DNA of 64,000 bases from an uncultured Alphaproteobacteria bacterium (GTDB lineage Bacteria; Pseudomonadota; Alphaproteobacteria; HIMB59; GCA-002718135), in NCBI GenBank assembly GCA_902612825.1, contig CACMET010000005.1:1-64000 (forward strand), given 5' to 3'. Numbering within the stretch: position 1 is the stretch's first letter; the number at the start of each line of letters is the position of its first letter. The notes beneath the pieces are model-generated. The model worked only from the letters and a program-made list of their open reading frames with translations, made no database searches and had not been told where the DNA came from. Of the stretch, positions 39,288 to 49,935 are shown one piece after another. The translations under genes were made by a program, and so were the position numbers.

Positions 39288-40916
39288 ATGGAAGTAGAAC
39301 GCGAGTCAATGGACTATGATGTTGTAGTGGTAGGTGCTGGTCCATCAGGCCTTTCAACTGCAATTAAACTAAAACAGCTGAACCCAGAAATTAATGTTTG
39401 TATATTAGAAAAGGGATCAGAGGTAGGAGCCCATATTTTAAGTGGTAATGTGTTTGAAACAAGAGCACTCGATGAATTAATACCTGATTGGAGAAGTAAA
39501 GACTCACCAATTAAAACTAAAGTAACAAAAGAAAAGTTTTTATTCTTATCTAAGAAAGGCTCGTTAAATTGGCCTACATGGCTTCTTCCCAGTGTTCAAA
39601 AAAATCATAAGAATTATATCATTAGTCTTGCAAATTTATGTAGATGGCTTGCAAGTGAGGCTGAAAGTTTAGGAGTAGAAATTTTTCCAGGATTTGCAGC
39701 ATCTAAAATATTATATTCAGACGATGATCGTGTAATTGGTGTTCAAACAGGTGATATGGGTATTGATAAAGATGGTAACAAAAAAGACAGTTTTGAACCA
39801 GGTATTAATATTAACGCTAAAGTAACAGTATTTGCTGAAGGTTGCAGAGGTCACTTAGGTAAAGAATTAATTAAAAAATATAATTTATCGAAAGATAAAT
39901 CACCACAACAATACGGAATTGGGTTTAAAGAAATTTGGGAAGTAGATGAAAGTCAGCATGAAGAAGGTCTTGTCATGCATACTGCTGGATGGCCATTAGA
40001 TAATGCAACTTATGGCGGTAGTTTTTGTTACCATGCTGAAAATAAACAAATTTTTTTAGGATACGTAATCGGTCTTGATTATAAAAATCCTTATTTATCA
40101 CCTTATGATGAATTTCAAAAATTTAAAACTCACCCAGCAATTAAGAAAATTCTTACCAATGGAAAACGTATCGCGTATGGAGCAAGAGCACTTATTGAAG
40201 GTGGTATTCAAAGTTTACCTAAAATGTATATGCCGGGCGGATTACTGGTTGGATGCGATGCAGGCACCTTAAATATGCCAAAGATTAAAGGTTCTCATAC
40301 TGCAATGAAAAGTGGAATTATAGCTGCTGAAACAATTAATGATTATTTAAGTAAATCTGTATCTCTTGCAGCATATGAAGATAAATTTAAACGTTCATGG
40401 CTTTATAAAGAATTGTTTGCAGCAAGGAACGTAAAACCTAGTTTTAATTGGGGGCTAATACCTGCAATAATATTTACAGGTATTGATCAAATAATATTTA
40501 GAGGCAAGCTTCCTTTTACACTAAAACACAAACATGCTGATCATGAAGCTTTACAATTAGCAAAAGATTCAAAAAAAATAGATTATCCAAAATATGATGG
40601 AATATTTACTTTTGATAAAACCAGTTCTGTTTATTTGACTGGAACTAACCATGAAGCTGATCAGCCAGTTCATTTACAATTAAAGGATAAGGAATTACCA
40701 ATAAAATTTACTTTAAATGCTTATGATGAACCATCTCAAAGATATTGTCCTGCTGGTGTATATGAGATTGATAAGACAGATATTCAAAATCCTAAATTTG
40801 TAATTAATGCACAAAACTGTATTCATTGTAAAACATGTGATATTAAAGAGCCATCACAAAACATAAATTGGGTTGTACCTGAAGGTAGTGGGGGACCAAA
40901 TTATGCAAATATGTAA
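39288..40916 (+). CDS. electron transfer flavoprotein-ubiquinone oxidoreductase
   Basis: A 542-residue membrane-associated enzyme that moves electrons from ETF to ubiquinone. The FAD motif is VVVGAGPSGLSTAIKLKQ (about residues 13-30). The 4Fe-4S cysteines are at the C-terminus: YCPAGVYEI, then NCIHCKTCDIKEPSQNI, ending WVVPEGSGGPNYANM as in the family. The clustering with etfBA and a methylamine-type dehydrogenase tells its main job here. It ends the plus-strand operon. Confidence 0.96.
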   Translation: MEVERESMDYDVVVVGAGPSGLSTAIKLKQLNPEINVCILEKGSEVGAHILSGNVFETRALDELIPDWRSKDSPIKTKVTKEKFLFLSKKGSLNWPTWLLPSVQKNHKNYIISLANLCRWLASEAESLGVEIFPGFAASKILYSDDDRVIGVQTGDMGIDKDGNKKDSFEPGININAKVTVFAEGCRGHLGKELIKKYNLSKDKSPQQYGIGFKEIWEVDESQHEEGLVMHTAGWPLDNATYGGSFCYHAENKQIFLGYVIGLDYKNPYLSPYDEFQKFKTHPAIKKILTNGKRIAYGARALIEGGIQSLPKMYMPGGLLVGCDAGTLNMPKIKGSHTAMKSGIIAAETINDYLSKSVSLAAYEDKFKRSWLYKELFAARNVKPSFNWGLIPAIIFTGIDQIIFRGKLPFTLKHKHADHEALQLAKDSKKIDYPKYDGIFTFDKTSSVYLTGTNHEADQPVHLQLKDKELPIKFTLNAYDEPSQRYCPAGVYEIDKTDIQNPKFVINAQNCIHCKTCDIKEPSQNINWVVPEGSGGPNYANM

Positions 40917-40962
40917 TATATTTGAAAAAAACTTATTTTATTTAAATTGATTCATTTTCATT

Positions 40963-41793
40963 ATGAATAAAAATAAAATTGTATTTACATTTGCAACAGC
41001 GGAAGTAAATTTTATTGGTCAAATATTTATTAAGATTACTGAATTATTAACAGGAAAATTAAAATTAAAAAAATTATATGATGAATATTTATCTGAAAAT
41101 AGACCTCCTGAGCTTTTTTGGGATGATGCAGTAGATAAATTAAATTTTACTTTAATAACTAATTTTCAGGACGGTAGTTATATTCCAAAAAAAGGAAAAT
41201 TAATTGTTATAGCAAATCATGCTTTTGGAGTTGCAGATGGCGTATCCATATGTTCAGCAATTTCAAAAGTTAGACAAGATTATAAAATGATTACACATAA
41301 AGTCTTAAGGCAAGCAGAGGCAGTAAAAGACAAAATATTACCAATTGATTTTAATGAAAATAGAGAAGCTCTAATAACTAATATTAATACGCGTAAAGAA
41401 GCTGAAAAAGTTTTGCATAATGAAGGTGTTCTAGTTCTTTTTCCTTCAGGAACGATAGCAACTAAACAAAACTTAAAAAAAAATACAAAAGCTGACGATG
41501 GTGAGTGGAAACAATGGGTATCGAAACTAGTTCTTAAAACTAAAAGCCCTGTGTTACCAATTTTTTTTGACGGTCAAAATAGTCAACTTTACCACATTGC
41601 TAATAAAATAGGACAAACATTTAGATACTCTTTATGTATGTATGAACTGAAAAGAAAGATAGGTGATGATATCTATATGTACTTTGGTTCACTTATACCT
41701 TACGAAAACCTTGTAAAAATTGGAGATATCAAAAAAATTACTCAGTACTTAAGGTCAACTACATATTCTTTAGACCCACAATTTAATAATTAA
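40963..41793 (+). CDS. divergent PlsC-like acyltransferase
   Basis: A 276-residue protein of the lysophospholipid acyltransferase superfamily. The first box is NHAFGVADG, with one more residue between His and Asp than in classical HX4D. The third box is FPSGTIATKQ rather than FPEGTR, and PVLPIFFDGQNSQLYH follows, as in the hemolysin-associated/ornithine-lipid-type acyltransferase branch. The substrate is unknown and could be an acyl-amino or glycerolipid acceptor. Starts 46 bp after ETF-QO, so may share its transcript. Confidence 0.75.
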   Translation: MNKNKIVFTFATAEVNFIGQIFIKITELLTGKLKLKKLYDEYLSENRPPELFWDDAVDKLNFTLITNFQDGSYIPKKGKLIVIANHAFGVADGVSICSAISKVRQDYKMITHKVLRQAEAVKDKILPIDFNENREALITNINTRKEAEKVLHNEGVLVLFPSGTIATKQNLKKNTKADDGEWKQWVSKLVLKTKSPVLPIFFDGQNSQLYHIANKIGQTFRYSLCMYELKRKIGDDIYMYFGSLIPYENLVKIGDIKKITQYLRSTTYSLDPQFNN

Positions 41794-41831
41794 ATATTTA
41801 TTTTTTATACTTACCGTTTTATAGAGTTCGT

Positions 41832-42503
41832 ATGGTAGGTTTTGTTGGTTTACAAGCAAGAAGAAGAAGAAGAAACAGAATCTTACTAGTCATTTCAATT
41901 ATAGCTATCTTTGGTTTTTTTTTCTATTTGCCTTCTTTAGATTTTTCAACTGATCAAACTGAGCCACCTATTGAAATCATTCCTAGTAATGTCGTTGATG
42001 AATCAAGTTTAAGATCTGAAATACAAGAACTTAAACTTGAGATATTCCAAAAAGATCAGCGATTAAAATTTAGAGATGATCAAATAAAAAACTTACGTGA
42101 AGAAATAAGCAATTTAAATGAATCATTCGATACAATTAAGAGTGATTATGAACAATCTCTAAACAATATATCAGATCTAGAAAATAACTCTTTAGAAAAC
42201 AATTCAGAAAGTATTGATAAACTTAACACACTTGAAAATAAAATAACTGAATTAAATAAACAACTGTCAAAATATGAAGATCTTGTTCAAAAATTAGAAA
42301 TAGAATTAGAAAGTTCTGCATCAACTGAAGATATGGAAGAAGTAAATATTGAAAATTCAATACTAAAATCAGAACTTAGACAAATTGAACAAAAAAATCG
42401 AAGTATCGAAAATGAATTAAATGAGCTAAAAAAAATAATTAAAAATAAAGATAAAGAAATAGAAGATTTAATTTATTTAAAAGATTCCCAACATCATGGT
42501 TGA
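41832..42503 (+). CDS. membrane-anchored coiled-coil protein, unknown
   Basis: 223 residues. A strongly basic cytosolic start (ARRRRRNR, residues 9-16) precedes one membrane helix (about 18-36), a short acidic linker and then a long heptad-like coiled coil (about 55-220) rich in Glu, Lys, Leu and Asn. The topology is N-in, with the coil outside in the periplasm. No recognised family; a structural or cell-envelope spacer role is a guess. Ends one base before the convergent nuclease stop. Confidence 0.6.
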   Translation: MVGFVGLQARRRRRNRILLVISIIAIFGFFFYLPSLDFSTDQTEPPIEIIPSNVVDESSLRSEIQELKLEIFQKDQRLKFRDDQIKNLREEISNLNESFDTIKSDYEQSLNNISDLENNSLENNSESIDKLNTLENKITELNKQLSKYEDLVQKLEIELESSASTEDMEEVNIENSILKSELRQIEQKNRSIENELNELKKIIKNKDKEIEDLIYLKDSQHHG

Positions 42504-42983
42504 TTATTTATTTTTCTTTCTGAATAAATAGGGTTCTTCAAAATTTCCAATCCATATACCCTTTTTATCTCGTTTTGCTTCTTCTTCTTCTTCAATATAA
42601 TCTTTTGAATAATAGCGATAAGCTATCGCCCATCCATTCAGAACCATTGCACTATTTAAATCTAAATTATCTTTATAGCAGATTCCAATAAATCTATTAT
42701 ATCGATCCTTACCTTTTGTTATGCATTCAATTTTATTATTACCAATTAATTCCTTTAAGAACTTTGTTGATTCCACACCACAATTCCAGACTTTACTATT
42801 TTTATTACATGTTTGATTTGTTTCAGGGGCATCAATAGCATGCAGCCTTATTTTATTTTTATTAATATGTATAGTATCACCATCAATTACTTTTGCTTTT
42901 CCAAATATAGTTTTACCAGATGATACTGTGCTTAATGAAATTAAGATAAAAAATAAATTAAATATTAAGATTTTTACTACCAT
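42504..42983 (-). CDS. secreted thermonuclease-like (SNase) protein
   Basis: About 159 residues. The signal peptide MVVKILIFNLFFILISLSTVSS and the mature SNase fold are clear: KVIDGDTIHINKNKIRLHAIDAPET (Asp and Arg of the active site), then ECITKGKDRYNRFIGICY with the second catalytic Arg. The start at the second in-frame codon (ATG at 42983) is preferred over the TTG at 42986. It overlaps the 3' end of soxG by about 26 bp, so it follows the sox operon in the same transcript. It degrades extracellular or periplasmic nucleic acid by family knowledge. Confidence 0.85.
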   Translation of the reverse strand: MVVKILIFNLFFILISLSTVSSGKTIFGKAKVIDGDTIHINKNKIRLHAIDAPETNQTCNKNSKVWNCGVESTKFLKELIGNNKIECITKGKDRYNRFIGICYKDNLDLNSAMVLNGWAIAYRYYSKDYIEEEEEAKRDKKGIWIGNFEEPYLFRKKNK

Positions 42984-43533
42984 CAACTAATAAATCATAA
43001 ACATATTTTGCATGTGATCTGTTTAAATGTAAATCTAATGAAGTTTCTTCTTTATAAGTATTATTTCTAATAAAAAGTATTGGAATTTTTATAAATATAG
43101 TTTGAGCTACAGAAAAATTAGTTTCCAAAATTTTTTCTAAGTTCGCGACAAGAAATTTAGAAAGTAAAATAAATACCTTTTCCCCTTCAAGCCGTAAAAC
43201 AGTTTTATTAAATGAAACATCAGTTATTGCTGTTTTTTCTGGATTAAGTTTAGATTCTAATAGAGAAATAATTTCATCTTTCTCATTTTCTGGTGTTTCG
43301 ACTAACCATTCATTAGGACCAAGCCACATAATACTAATATTATTATTAAAAATTCTTACATTTGGCTCAATTGGTAAAACCAGGTTTAATACTGAGCCTA
43401 TATTTTTCATAAATTCTTTATCTGAATTTTTACCTCGTATATTTATTTTACCTGATAGAGCTTTTTCTTCTATTGTTACTCCATTGTAATTTTTTTTATT
43501 TATATTCAAAACATTACTGTAAGTTAAACTCAT
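42958..43533 (-). CDS. soxG: sarcosine oxidase gamma subunit
   Basis: 191 residues, last gene of the soxBDAG group. The gamma subunit has a GcvT-like fold and stabilises the heterotetramer. Family-like segments are LVLPIEPNVRI, MWLGPNEWLVETPENE and the CRIxLxG-type core VLRLEGEKVFILLSK, but sequence conservation is low, so position carries much of the evidence. Overlaps soxA by 4 bp upstream and the nuclease gene downstream. Confidence 0.82.
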   Translation of the reverse strand: MSLTYSNVLNINKKNYNGVTIEEKALSGKINIRGKNSDKEFMKNIGSVLNLVLPIEPNVRIFNNNISIMWLGPNEWLVETPENEKDEIISLLESKLNPEKTAITDVSFNKTVLRLEGEKVFILLSKFLVANLEKILETNFSVAQTIFIKIPILFIRNNTYKEETSLDLHLNRSHAKYVYDLLVDGSKNLNI

Positions 43534-46520
43534 TGATTAACCCTTTGATTCTCAGGATCAATAAATATTGGACTAGTAATTTCTACTTCAATATTTTCAT
43601 TTTCCATTGGAGCAATTAAAACACTCCCTTTTTTTTCAAGACCACCTTTGATTAAAGCTAAAGCAAAAGAGCTTTTTAAATTAGGTGAATAGTAACTAGA
43701 GGTCACGTGACCAACCATTTTCATAGGTAGGGCAGTTATTTCTTCAACCAATTGAGATCCTTCTTCAAGAACCTTATTTGGATCTTTAGTTCTTAATCCA
43801 ACTAATTGTTTCCTATCTTTTTTAATAGTATCACTTCTATATAATGCCCTTTTACCAATAAAATCATATTTCTTCTTACTAACTATCCAGTCCATATCCA
43901 GATCTACTGGTGTCACTGATCCATCTGTTTCTTGACCAACAATAATAAATCCTTTTTCAGCACGAAGTACATGCATCGCTTCAGTACCATATGGCGTAAT
44001 ATTAAATTCTTTACCTTTATCTATACAAAGTTCCCAAAGATTTTTAGCATAGCCAGATGGCACATTTATTTCATAACACATTTCCCCAGTGAAACTTATA
44101 CGCATGACTCTACATTTTATTCCGTTAATATTAATATTCTTAAAACTCATATGAGGAAAATTTTCTTTTGAAAAATCAAAATCTGGAACTAGTATTTGCA
44201 TTAAATTTTTTGAATTTGGGCCATTTAAGCTTATCGTTCCATAGTTTTCTGTTATGGATGTTAAATATACTTCTAATTCTGGCCATTCTGTTTGTAACCA
44301 ATCTTCTAATTTTGACATTACTGATGCCGCATTTCCTGTAGTTGTTGACATAAGATAGTGATACTCATCTAATCTAGTTGTTACACCATCATCAATAACC
44401 ATTCCATCGTCACCTAACATTACACCATATCGACATTTTCCAATTTCTAATTTTGACCATGAATTTGTGTAAACTCTATTTAAAAATTCGCTTACATCTC
44501 TACCCTTAATATCTATTTTACCAAGAGTTGATGCATCTAATATTCCTAGACTATCTCTAGTTGCTTTTACCTCTCTATTTAAGGCAGATTGAAAACTTTC
44601 ATTCTTTTGAGGATAATACCAGGCTCTTTTCCATTGGCCTACGTCCTCGAATAAAGCTTTATTATCAATATGCCATTGATGCATTGGGCTTGTTCTCTCC
44701 AAATCAAAAAATTCTTTAACATGACGCCCAGCAATTGCTCCAAATGTTACGGGTTTATAGGGTAAACGAAATGTTGTTGTACCTAATTCAGAGATTTCAG
44801 TATTTGTTAATTCTGATATTATTCCAAGTGCATTAACATTACTGGTCTTGCCTTGATCAGTTGCCATTCCTGTAGTTGTATATCGTTTGACATGTTCAAT
44901 AGATTGAAAACCCTCTTTTAAAGCTAGTTTAATATCTTTTGCTGTTACATCGTTTTGAAAATCTACAAACATTTTTGTTCTTGAGATACTGTTCTTTGAT
45001 GTAATCCAAACATTTTCGTGTTTGCCATGCTTCATATTATCTGATTTATAATTTACTTCACCAAGTTCATTTTGCTGATTATCATTTAAATATTTATATG
45101 TATCTTCTTCAGTTTTTATTAATATTTCATTTAAATTATAGTCACCATTACAACTGCCAACACACAATGTATCTTGATAAACTTCATTAGGAATAAAACT
45201 TCCATCTACATCTCTAAATTTGAGTTTTCCTTTTGATTGAGTAAATAAATGAACAGTAGGAGTCCAACCACCAGCAATTGCCAAAAGATCGCATTTTATA
45301 TTAATAGAAGATTTTTCATTATTGTTTTCAGTTTTTATTTTTCTTAATTTAACTTCTCTAATTTTTAATCTTCCAACAGTATCACTAATTTCATAACCTT
45401 TTAGTATAGTAATACCTAATTTATTTGCTTTTTTAGGATAATATCCATCACTACTATCTCTTGTATCGACAATAGCTTCTACTTTTATGCCTTGTTCAAA
45501 AAAATCTATTGCAGTTTCATAGGCACTATCATTGTTTGTAAAAAAAACTAAATTTTTTCCAGGTGCAACTCCATACTTATTTAAGTATTTTTTCGCACTG
45601 TTAGAAAGCATAATACCAGGCCTATCATTATTGTTAAAAATTATTGGTCTTTCTATTGTGCCTGTTGCTAAAATAACTTTCTTTGATCTAATTTTCCAAA
45701 TTCTTTCTTTAATATCATTTTTTTTATATAATCCTTTTTCTGGATCAATTTCTTGGACAGCTAATAATAAATTATAATTTAAATAAGCAAAACAAGTTGT
45801 ATTTTTTACTATTTTTATATTTGAATTTTTAGAAAGTTTATCAACGATTTTATTTTTCCATTCATTAATTGGCAAGTTATCTATTTTAATATCTTGATTT
45901 CTTGTAGATAAAATTTCACCTCCGAGATCATCTTCTTGCTCAATAAGTAATACTTTATAATTATTATTTGCTGCAATTTCTGCTGAAATTAATCCACTCA
46001 CTCCTGCTCCAACAACTAGGACATCACAATGATAATGAAAATGTTCGTATTTGTGGGGATCATCTTTTTTTGGAGATTTACCAAGTCCTGCAGCGTGTCT
46101 TATAAAAAACTCATATGCTTTCCAAAACTTTGGCGGCCACATAAAGGTCTTGTAATAAAAGCCTGCAGGAAAAAATGGAGATAGTAAATCATTGATAGCG
46201 CCAGCATCAAATTTCACTGACGGCCAATTATTTTGACTAAAAGCTTTTAACCCATCATATATCTCGATTTCAGTTACTCTTCTATTAGGTTCGGTATATT
46301 CTTTGGTCTCAAGCTGAACTATTCCATTAGGTTCTTCACTACCTGCGGTATAAATACCCCGCGGTCGATGATATTTAAAACTTCTTCCAACTAAGTGAAC
46401 ATCATTTGCAAGAAGTGCTGAAGCTAGGGTGTCACCTTCAAATCCAAAATATTCTTTATTATCAAAATAGAACCTAACAGACTTATTATTTTCTATATTT
46501 TTATTATTTTTGTATCGCAT
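43530..46520 (-). CDS. soxA: sarcosine oxidase alpha subunit
   Basis: A 996-residue large subunit. The N-terminal region has FEGDTLASALLANDVHLVGR and SFKYHRPRGIYTAG. The nucleotide-binding domain is CDVLVVGAGVSGLISAEIAA (about residues 168-187), and the GcvT-like folate domain lies in the last ~400 residues (IDIKGRDVSEFLNRVYTN, GEMCYEINVPSGY). With SoxB, SoxD and SoxG it demethylates sarcosine to glycine, giving 5,10-methylene-THF and H2O2. Length and order are normal. Confidence 0.95.
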   Translation of the reverse strand: MRYKNNKNIENNKSVRFYFDNKEYFGFEGDTLASALLANDVHLVGRSFKYHRPRGIYTAGSEEPNGIVQLETKEYTEPNRRVTEIEIYDGLKAFSQNNWPSVKFDAGAINDLLSPFFPAGFYYKTFMWPPKFWKAYEFFIRHAAGLGKSPKKDDPHKYEHFHYHCDVLVVGAGVSGLISAEIAANNNYKVLLIEQEDDLGGEILSTRNQDIKIDNLPINEWKNKIVDKLSKNSNIKIVKNTTCFAYLNYNLLLAVQEIDPEKGLYKKNDIKERIWKIRSKKVILATGTIERPIIFNNNDRPGIMLSNSAKKYLNKYGVAPGKNLVFFTNNDSAYETAIDFFEQGIKVEAIVDTRDSSDGYYPKKANKLGITILKGYEISDTVGRLKIREVKLRKIKTENNNEKSSINIKCDLLAIAGGWTPTVHLFTQSKGKLKFRDVDGSFIPNEVYQDTLCVGSCNGDYNLNEILIKTEEDTYKYLNDNQQNELGEVNYKSDNMKHGKHENVWITSKNSISRTKMFVDFQNDVTAKDIKLALKEGFQSIEHVKRYTTTGMATDQGKTSNVNALGIISELTNTEISELGTTTFRLPYKPVTFGAIAGRHVKEFFDLERTSPMHQWHIDNKALFEDVGQWKRAWYYPQKNESFQSALNREVKATRDSLGILDASTLGKIDIKGRDVSEFLNRVYTNSWSKLEIGKCRYGVMLGDDGMVIDDGVTTRLDEYHYLMSTTTGNAASVMSKLEDWLQTEWPELEVYLTSITENYGTISLNGPNSKNLMQILVPDFDFSKENFPHMSFKNININGIKCRVMRISFTGEMCYEINVPSGYAKNLWELCIDKGKEFNITPYGTEAMHVLRAEKGFIIVGQETDGSVTPVDLDMDWIVSKKKYDFIGKRALYRSDTIKKDRKQLVGLRTKDPNKVLEEGSQLVEEITALPMKMVGHVTSSYYSPNLKSSFALALIKGGLEKKGSVLIAPMENENIEVEITSPIFIDPENQRVNQ

Positions 46521-46528
46521 CTTTATTT

Positions 46529-46885
46529 TTAAAATCTATCTTTTTTCAATGTTGATAAATTCCCTGATCCAATACTTGGCTCACCTGAAGGAGTAGCTGG
46601 AATATTTGCTTTTAATTTAGGAGGAGCTTCTCCCATCTTATATACTGCAAGAATTTCATCAGTTGCTGTATTTCTTGCTAAATTAAACCATTGTCTGCAT
46701 CCATATTCATGGTTCCATCTTTCATAATGAATACCTTTTTCATTCTTTCGCAAAAATAAATATTCTGCCCATTGATCATCAGAGAGTTCAGGAGGATTTT
46801 TTGGTCTTGCAATATGTGCCTCACCTCCACAAGAAAATTCAGCTTGATCTCTTTCTCCACAGTATGGGCAATTTATTAAAAACAT
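46529..46885 (-). CDS. soxD: sarcosine oxidase delta subunit
   Basis: A 118-residue small zinc-binding subunit. It has CPYCGERDQAEFSCGGEAH with three or more Zn-ligand Cys/His, then LFLRKNEKGIHYERWNHEYGCRQWFNLARNTATDEI, the hallmark of SoxD. It lies 3 bp after soxB and 8 bp before soxA. The overlapping shorter frame 46678-46860 is not a gene. Confidence 0.95.
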   Translation of the reverse strand: MFLINCPYCGERDQAEFSCGGEAHIARPKNPPELSDDQWAEYLFLRKNEKGIHYERWNHEYGCRQWFNLARNTATDEILAVYKMGEAPPKLKANIPATPSGEPSIGSGNLSTLKKDRF

Positions 46886-46888
46886 AAT

Positions 46889-48148
46889 TTAATGTGCTAC
46901 GGCAGCTGCACCATGTTCATCAACTAATTCACCACTAGAAAATCTATTTATTGTAAAAGGAGCATTTAATTCATGTGCTTGATCATTAGCTATAGTGTGA
47001 GCAAATACCCAACCAGAACCTGGTGTTGCTTTGAAACCACCTGTTCCCCAACCACAATTAAAATATAGTCCGTTTATGTGAGTTTTACTGATAATGGGGC
47101 TTGCATCAGGACATATATCTACAATCCCTCCCCAATGACGAAGCATTTTCATTCTAGAAAATATTGGAAACAATTCAACGATCGCCATTAAAGTATCTTC
47201 AACAATGTTAAAGCCACCTCTTTGAGTATATGATGTATATCCATCTGTTCCAGCACCAATAACTAATTCTCCTTTATCTGATTGAGATACATACGCATGA
47301 ATTGTATTGGACATTACTACAGTATCAATAACTGGTTTTACTGGTTCTGAAACTAGAGCTTGCAATGGCTTACTCTCTAAAGGTAATTTAATTCCAGCCA
47401 TATTGGCAATAACACTGGTATGACCTGCAGCAGCTATTCCAATTTTATTTGAATTAATAGTTCCTTTTGTTGTCTCAATACCAGTTACATTTCCATTTTT
47501 TACATTAATACCAGTTACTTCACAATTTTGTATTATATCAACCCCCATTTCATCAGCTCCTCTTGCATAACCCCATGCAACAGCATCATGTCTTGCAGTT
47601 CCTGCTCTTCTTTGTAGTGTTGCTCCTAAAACAGGATATCTAATGTTTGGTGAAGTATTTATTATTGGACAAAATTCTTTAACTTTCTTTGTATCAAGCC
47701 ATTCACAATCAATATCATTTAGTCTGTTTGCATGCCACCGTCTTTTTAATTCTCTTACATCATGAAGATTATGAGCAACATTCAAAACTCCCCTTTGAGA
47801 AAACATTACGTTGTAATTTAATTCTTGAGACATACCTTCCCAAAGTTTTAATGCATGCTCGTACAAAGCTGCACTTTGATCCCATAAATAGTTTGATCTA
47901 ATTATAGTGGTATTTCTTCCTGTATTTCCCCCACCTATCCAACCTTTTTCAATTACTGCAATATTATTAATTCCATGGTTTTTTGCTAAATAGTAAGCAG
48001 TAGTTAAACCGTGTCCACCGCCACCTACTATTATTGCATCATAACTTTTTTTTGGTTCAGGACTATTCCACGTCTTTTGCCAATTCTCATGATGACTAAA
48101 AGCGTTTCTAGCAATAGAAAGAAATGAGTATTTATTATTATTAAACAT
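46889..48148 (-). CDS. soxB: sarcosine oxidase beta subunit
   Basis: A 419-residue FAD/FMN-bearing catalytic subunit: [24 protein letters not shown] (FAD motif, about residues 35-58), [19 protein letters not shown] and the C-terminal [16 protein letters not shown]. It oxidises sarcosine to glycine with C1 transfer in the alpha-beta complex. It follows fhs by about 20 bp, making fhs-soxB-soxD-soxA-soxG one transcript, with metF upstream as a possible part. Confidence 0.95.
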   Translation of the reverse strand: MFNNNKYSFLSIARNAFSHHENWQKTWNSPEPKKSYDAIIVGGGGHGLTTAYYLAKNHGINNIAVIEKGWIGGGNTGRNTTIIRSNYLWDQSAALYEHALKLWEGMSQELNYNVMFSQRGVLNVAHNLHDVRELKRRWHANRLNDIDCEWLDTKKVKEFCPIINTSPNIRYPVLGATLQRRAGTARHDAVAWGYARGADEMGVDIIQNCEVTGINVKNGNVTGIETTKGTINSNKIGIAAAGHTSVIANMAGIKLPLESKPLQALVSEPVKPVIDTVVMSNTIHAYVSQSDKGELVIGAGTDGYTSYTQRGGFNIVEDTLMAIVELFPIFSRMKMLRHWGGIVDICPDASPIISKTHINGLYFNCGWGTGGFKATPGSGWVFAHTIANDQAHELNAPFTINRFSSGELVDEHGAAAVAH

Positions 48149-48168
48149 TATAACTCTTTATAGCAGTT

Positions 48169-49842
48169 TTAAAATAGACCTTCAATTTCTCCATGGTCAT
48201 TTAGCTTTATCGAATTTGCCGCAGGAACACTTGGTAGACCCGGCATGGTCATAATATCACCGCAAACAACTACTATAAATTCTGCTCCTGATGACAATCT
48301 TACCTCTCTAATAGGTAAAACGTGGCCAGTAGGGGCACCTTTTAAATTAGGGTCAGTTGAAAAACTATATTGAGTCTTTGCAATGCAAACAGGTAATTTG
48401 CCAAATCCTTTAGTTTCAAAATCCTTCAATTGTTGACGTACTTTCGTGTCTGCCACAACTTCACTTGCGTGATAAATCTCTTGTGCAATTTTTTCTATTT
48501 TTTTGAATAGAGTTAAATCATCTTCATATAAAAATTTAAATGTATTCTTATTATCTTCACAAATATCTATTACATTTTGAGCTAATTCAGTTGCACCATC
48601 ACCACCGTCGGACCAGTGAGTACACATAGAAGCCTTGACTCCTTGAGTTGTACAAAAACTTAGAACGGCATCAACTTCAGCTTTAGAATCAGTGACAAAA
48701 TGATTAATAGCAACAGTTACTGGTAATCCAAATTTTCTAACATTATTAATATGTCTTTCTAGATTTACTAAACCTTTTTTAAGAGCATTTACATTTTCAT
48801 TTTTTAAATCTTCTTTTGAAACATCGCCATGCATTTTTAGTGCTCTAATTGTAGCTACCAAAACCACACAATCAGGTTTTAAATTTGATTTTCTACATTT
48901 TATATCAAGGAATTTTTCTGCTCCTAGATCAGCTCCAAAGCCTGCTTCAGTTACAACGTAATCACTTAATTTTAAACTAGCTTTAGTCGCAATTACAGAA
49001 TTGCAACCATGAGCAATATTTGCAAATGGCCCACCATGAATTATAGCAGGATTATTTTCTAACGTTTGTGTTATGTTGGGCCTAATGGCATCTTTTAATA
49101 ATACTGTCATTGGACCCTCTGCCTTTAAATCTTTTGCATAAATAGCTTTTTTGTCTCGTGTATAAGCAATAGTTATATTTCCAATTCTCTCTTCAAGATC
49201 TTTTAAATCCTTTGCTAAGCAGAAAATTGCCATTATCTCCGATGCAACAGTAATATCAAAACCATCTTGTCTAGGATATCCATTTGCAACTCCTCCTAAA
49301 TCAACAACAATAGATCTAAGTGATCTATCATTCATATCCATTACTCTCTTCCAAACAACCCTTCTAACATCAATATTTAATTTATTTCCCCAGTAGATAT
49401 GATTATCAATTAATGCAGAAAGTAAATTATGAGCGGATGTAATTGCATGAAAATCTCCAGTAAAATGTAAATTAATTTGCTCCATTGGTACTACTTGAGC
49501 ATAGCCTCCACCAGCTGCCCCACCTTTCATACCGAATGATGGTCCAAGACTCGGCTCTCTTAAACAAACTATTGATTTCTTTCCTAGTTTATTAAGACCA
49601 TCACTTAATCCAACAGAAGTTGTTGTTTTACCTTCTCCTGCTGGTGTTGGAGTTATTGCTGAGACTAGAACAAGTTTACCATCTTTATTTTTATTAAGTG
49701 ACTCTATGTATTCCAAGTTTATTTTTGCTATATGACGACCCATAGGACTGAATGCTTCAGGTGTGTCTGGTACATCAAGCCCTTTTAGAATTTCACTAAT
49801 AGGTTTCATTTTAGCTTTTCTTGCTATTTCAATATCTGACAT
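48169..49842 (-). CDS. fhs: formate-tetrahydrofolate ligase
   Basis: 557 residues. Makes 10-formyl-THF from formate, ATP and THF, or runs in reverse to gain ATP from C1 oxidation. The P-loop is [20 protein letters not shown] (about 64-83). [14 protein letters not shown] and the conserved [13 protein letters not shown] and [12 protein letters not shown] segments are all present. A strong AAGGAG site precedes the ATG. Sitting just before soxB, it links C1 units from sarcosine to formate, purines or ATP. folD is not seen in the window. Confidence 0.97.
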   Translation of the reverse strand: MSDIEIARKAKMKPISEILKGLDVPDTPEAFSPMGRHIAKINLEYIESLNKNKDGKLVLVSAITPTPAGEGKTTTSVGLSDGLNKLGKKSIVCLREPSLGPSFGMKGGAAGGGYAQVVPMEQINLHFTGDFHAITSAHNLLSALIDNHIYWGNKLNIDVRRVVWKRVMDMNDRSLRSIVVDLGGVANGYPRQDGFDITVASEIMAIFCLAKDLKDLEERIGNITIAYTRDKKAIYAKDLKAEGPMTVLLKDAIRPNITQTLENNPAIIHGGPFANIAHGCNSVIATKASLKLSDYVVTEAGFGADLGAEKFLDIKCRKSNLKPDCVVLVATIRALKMHGDVSKEDLKNENVNALKKGLVNLERHINNVRKFGLPVTVAINHFVTDSKAEVDAVLSFCTTQGVKASMCTHWSDGGDGATELAQNVIDICEDNKNTFKFLYEDDLTLFKKIEKIAQEIYHASEVVADTKVRQQLKDFETKGFGKLPVCIAKTQYSFSTDPNLKGAPTGHVLPIREVRLSSGAEFIVVVCGDIMTMPGLPSVPAANSIKLNDHGEIEGLF

Positions 49843-49935
49843 GAGACTCCTTAATTATTAGATTCTTAATCTATAAATTAACTTAAATATCAAACAACTT
49901 TTGTTTCATTAAAAGATAAAAAAATTGTGAAGAAG

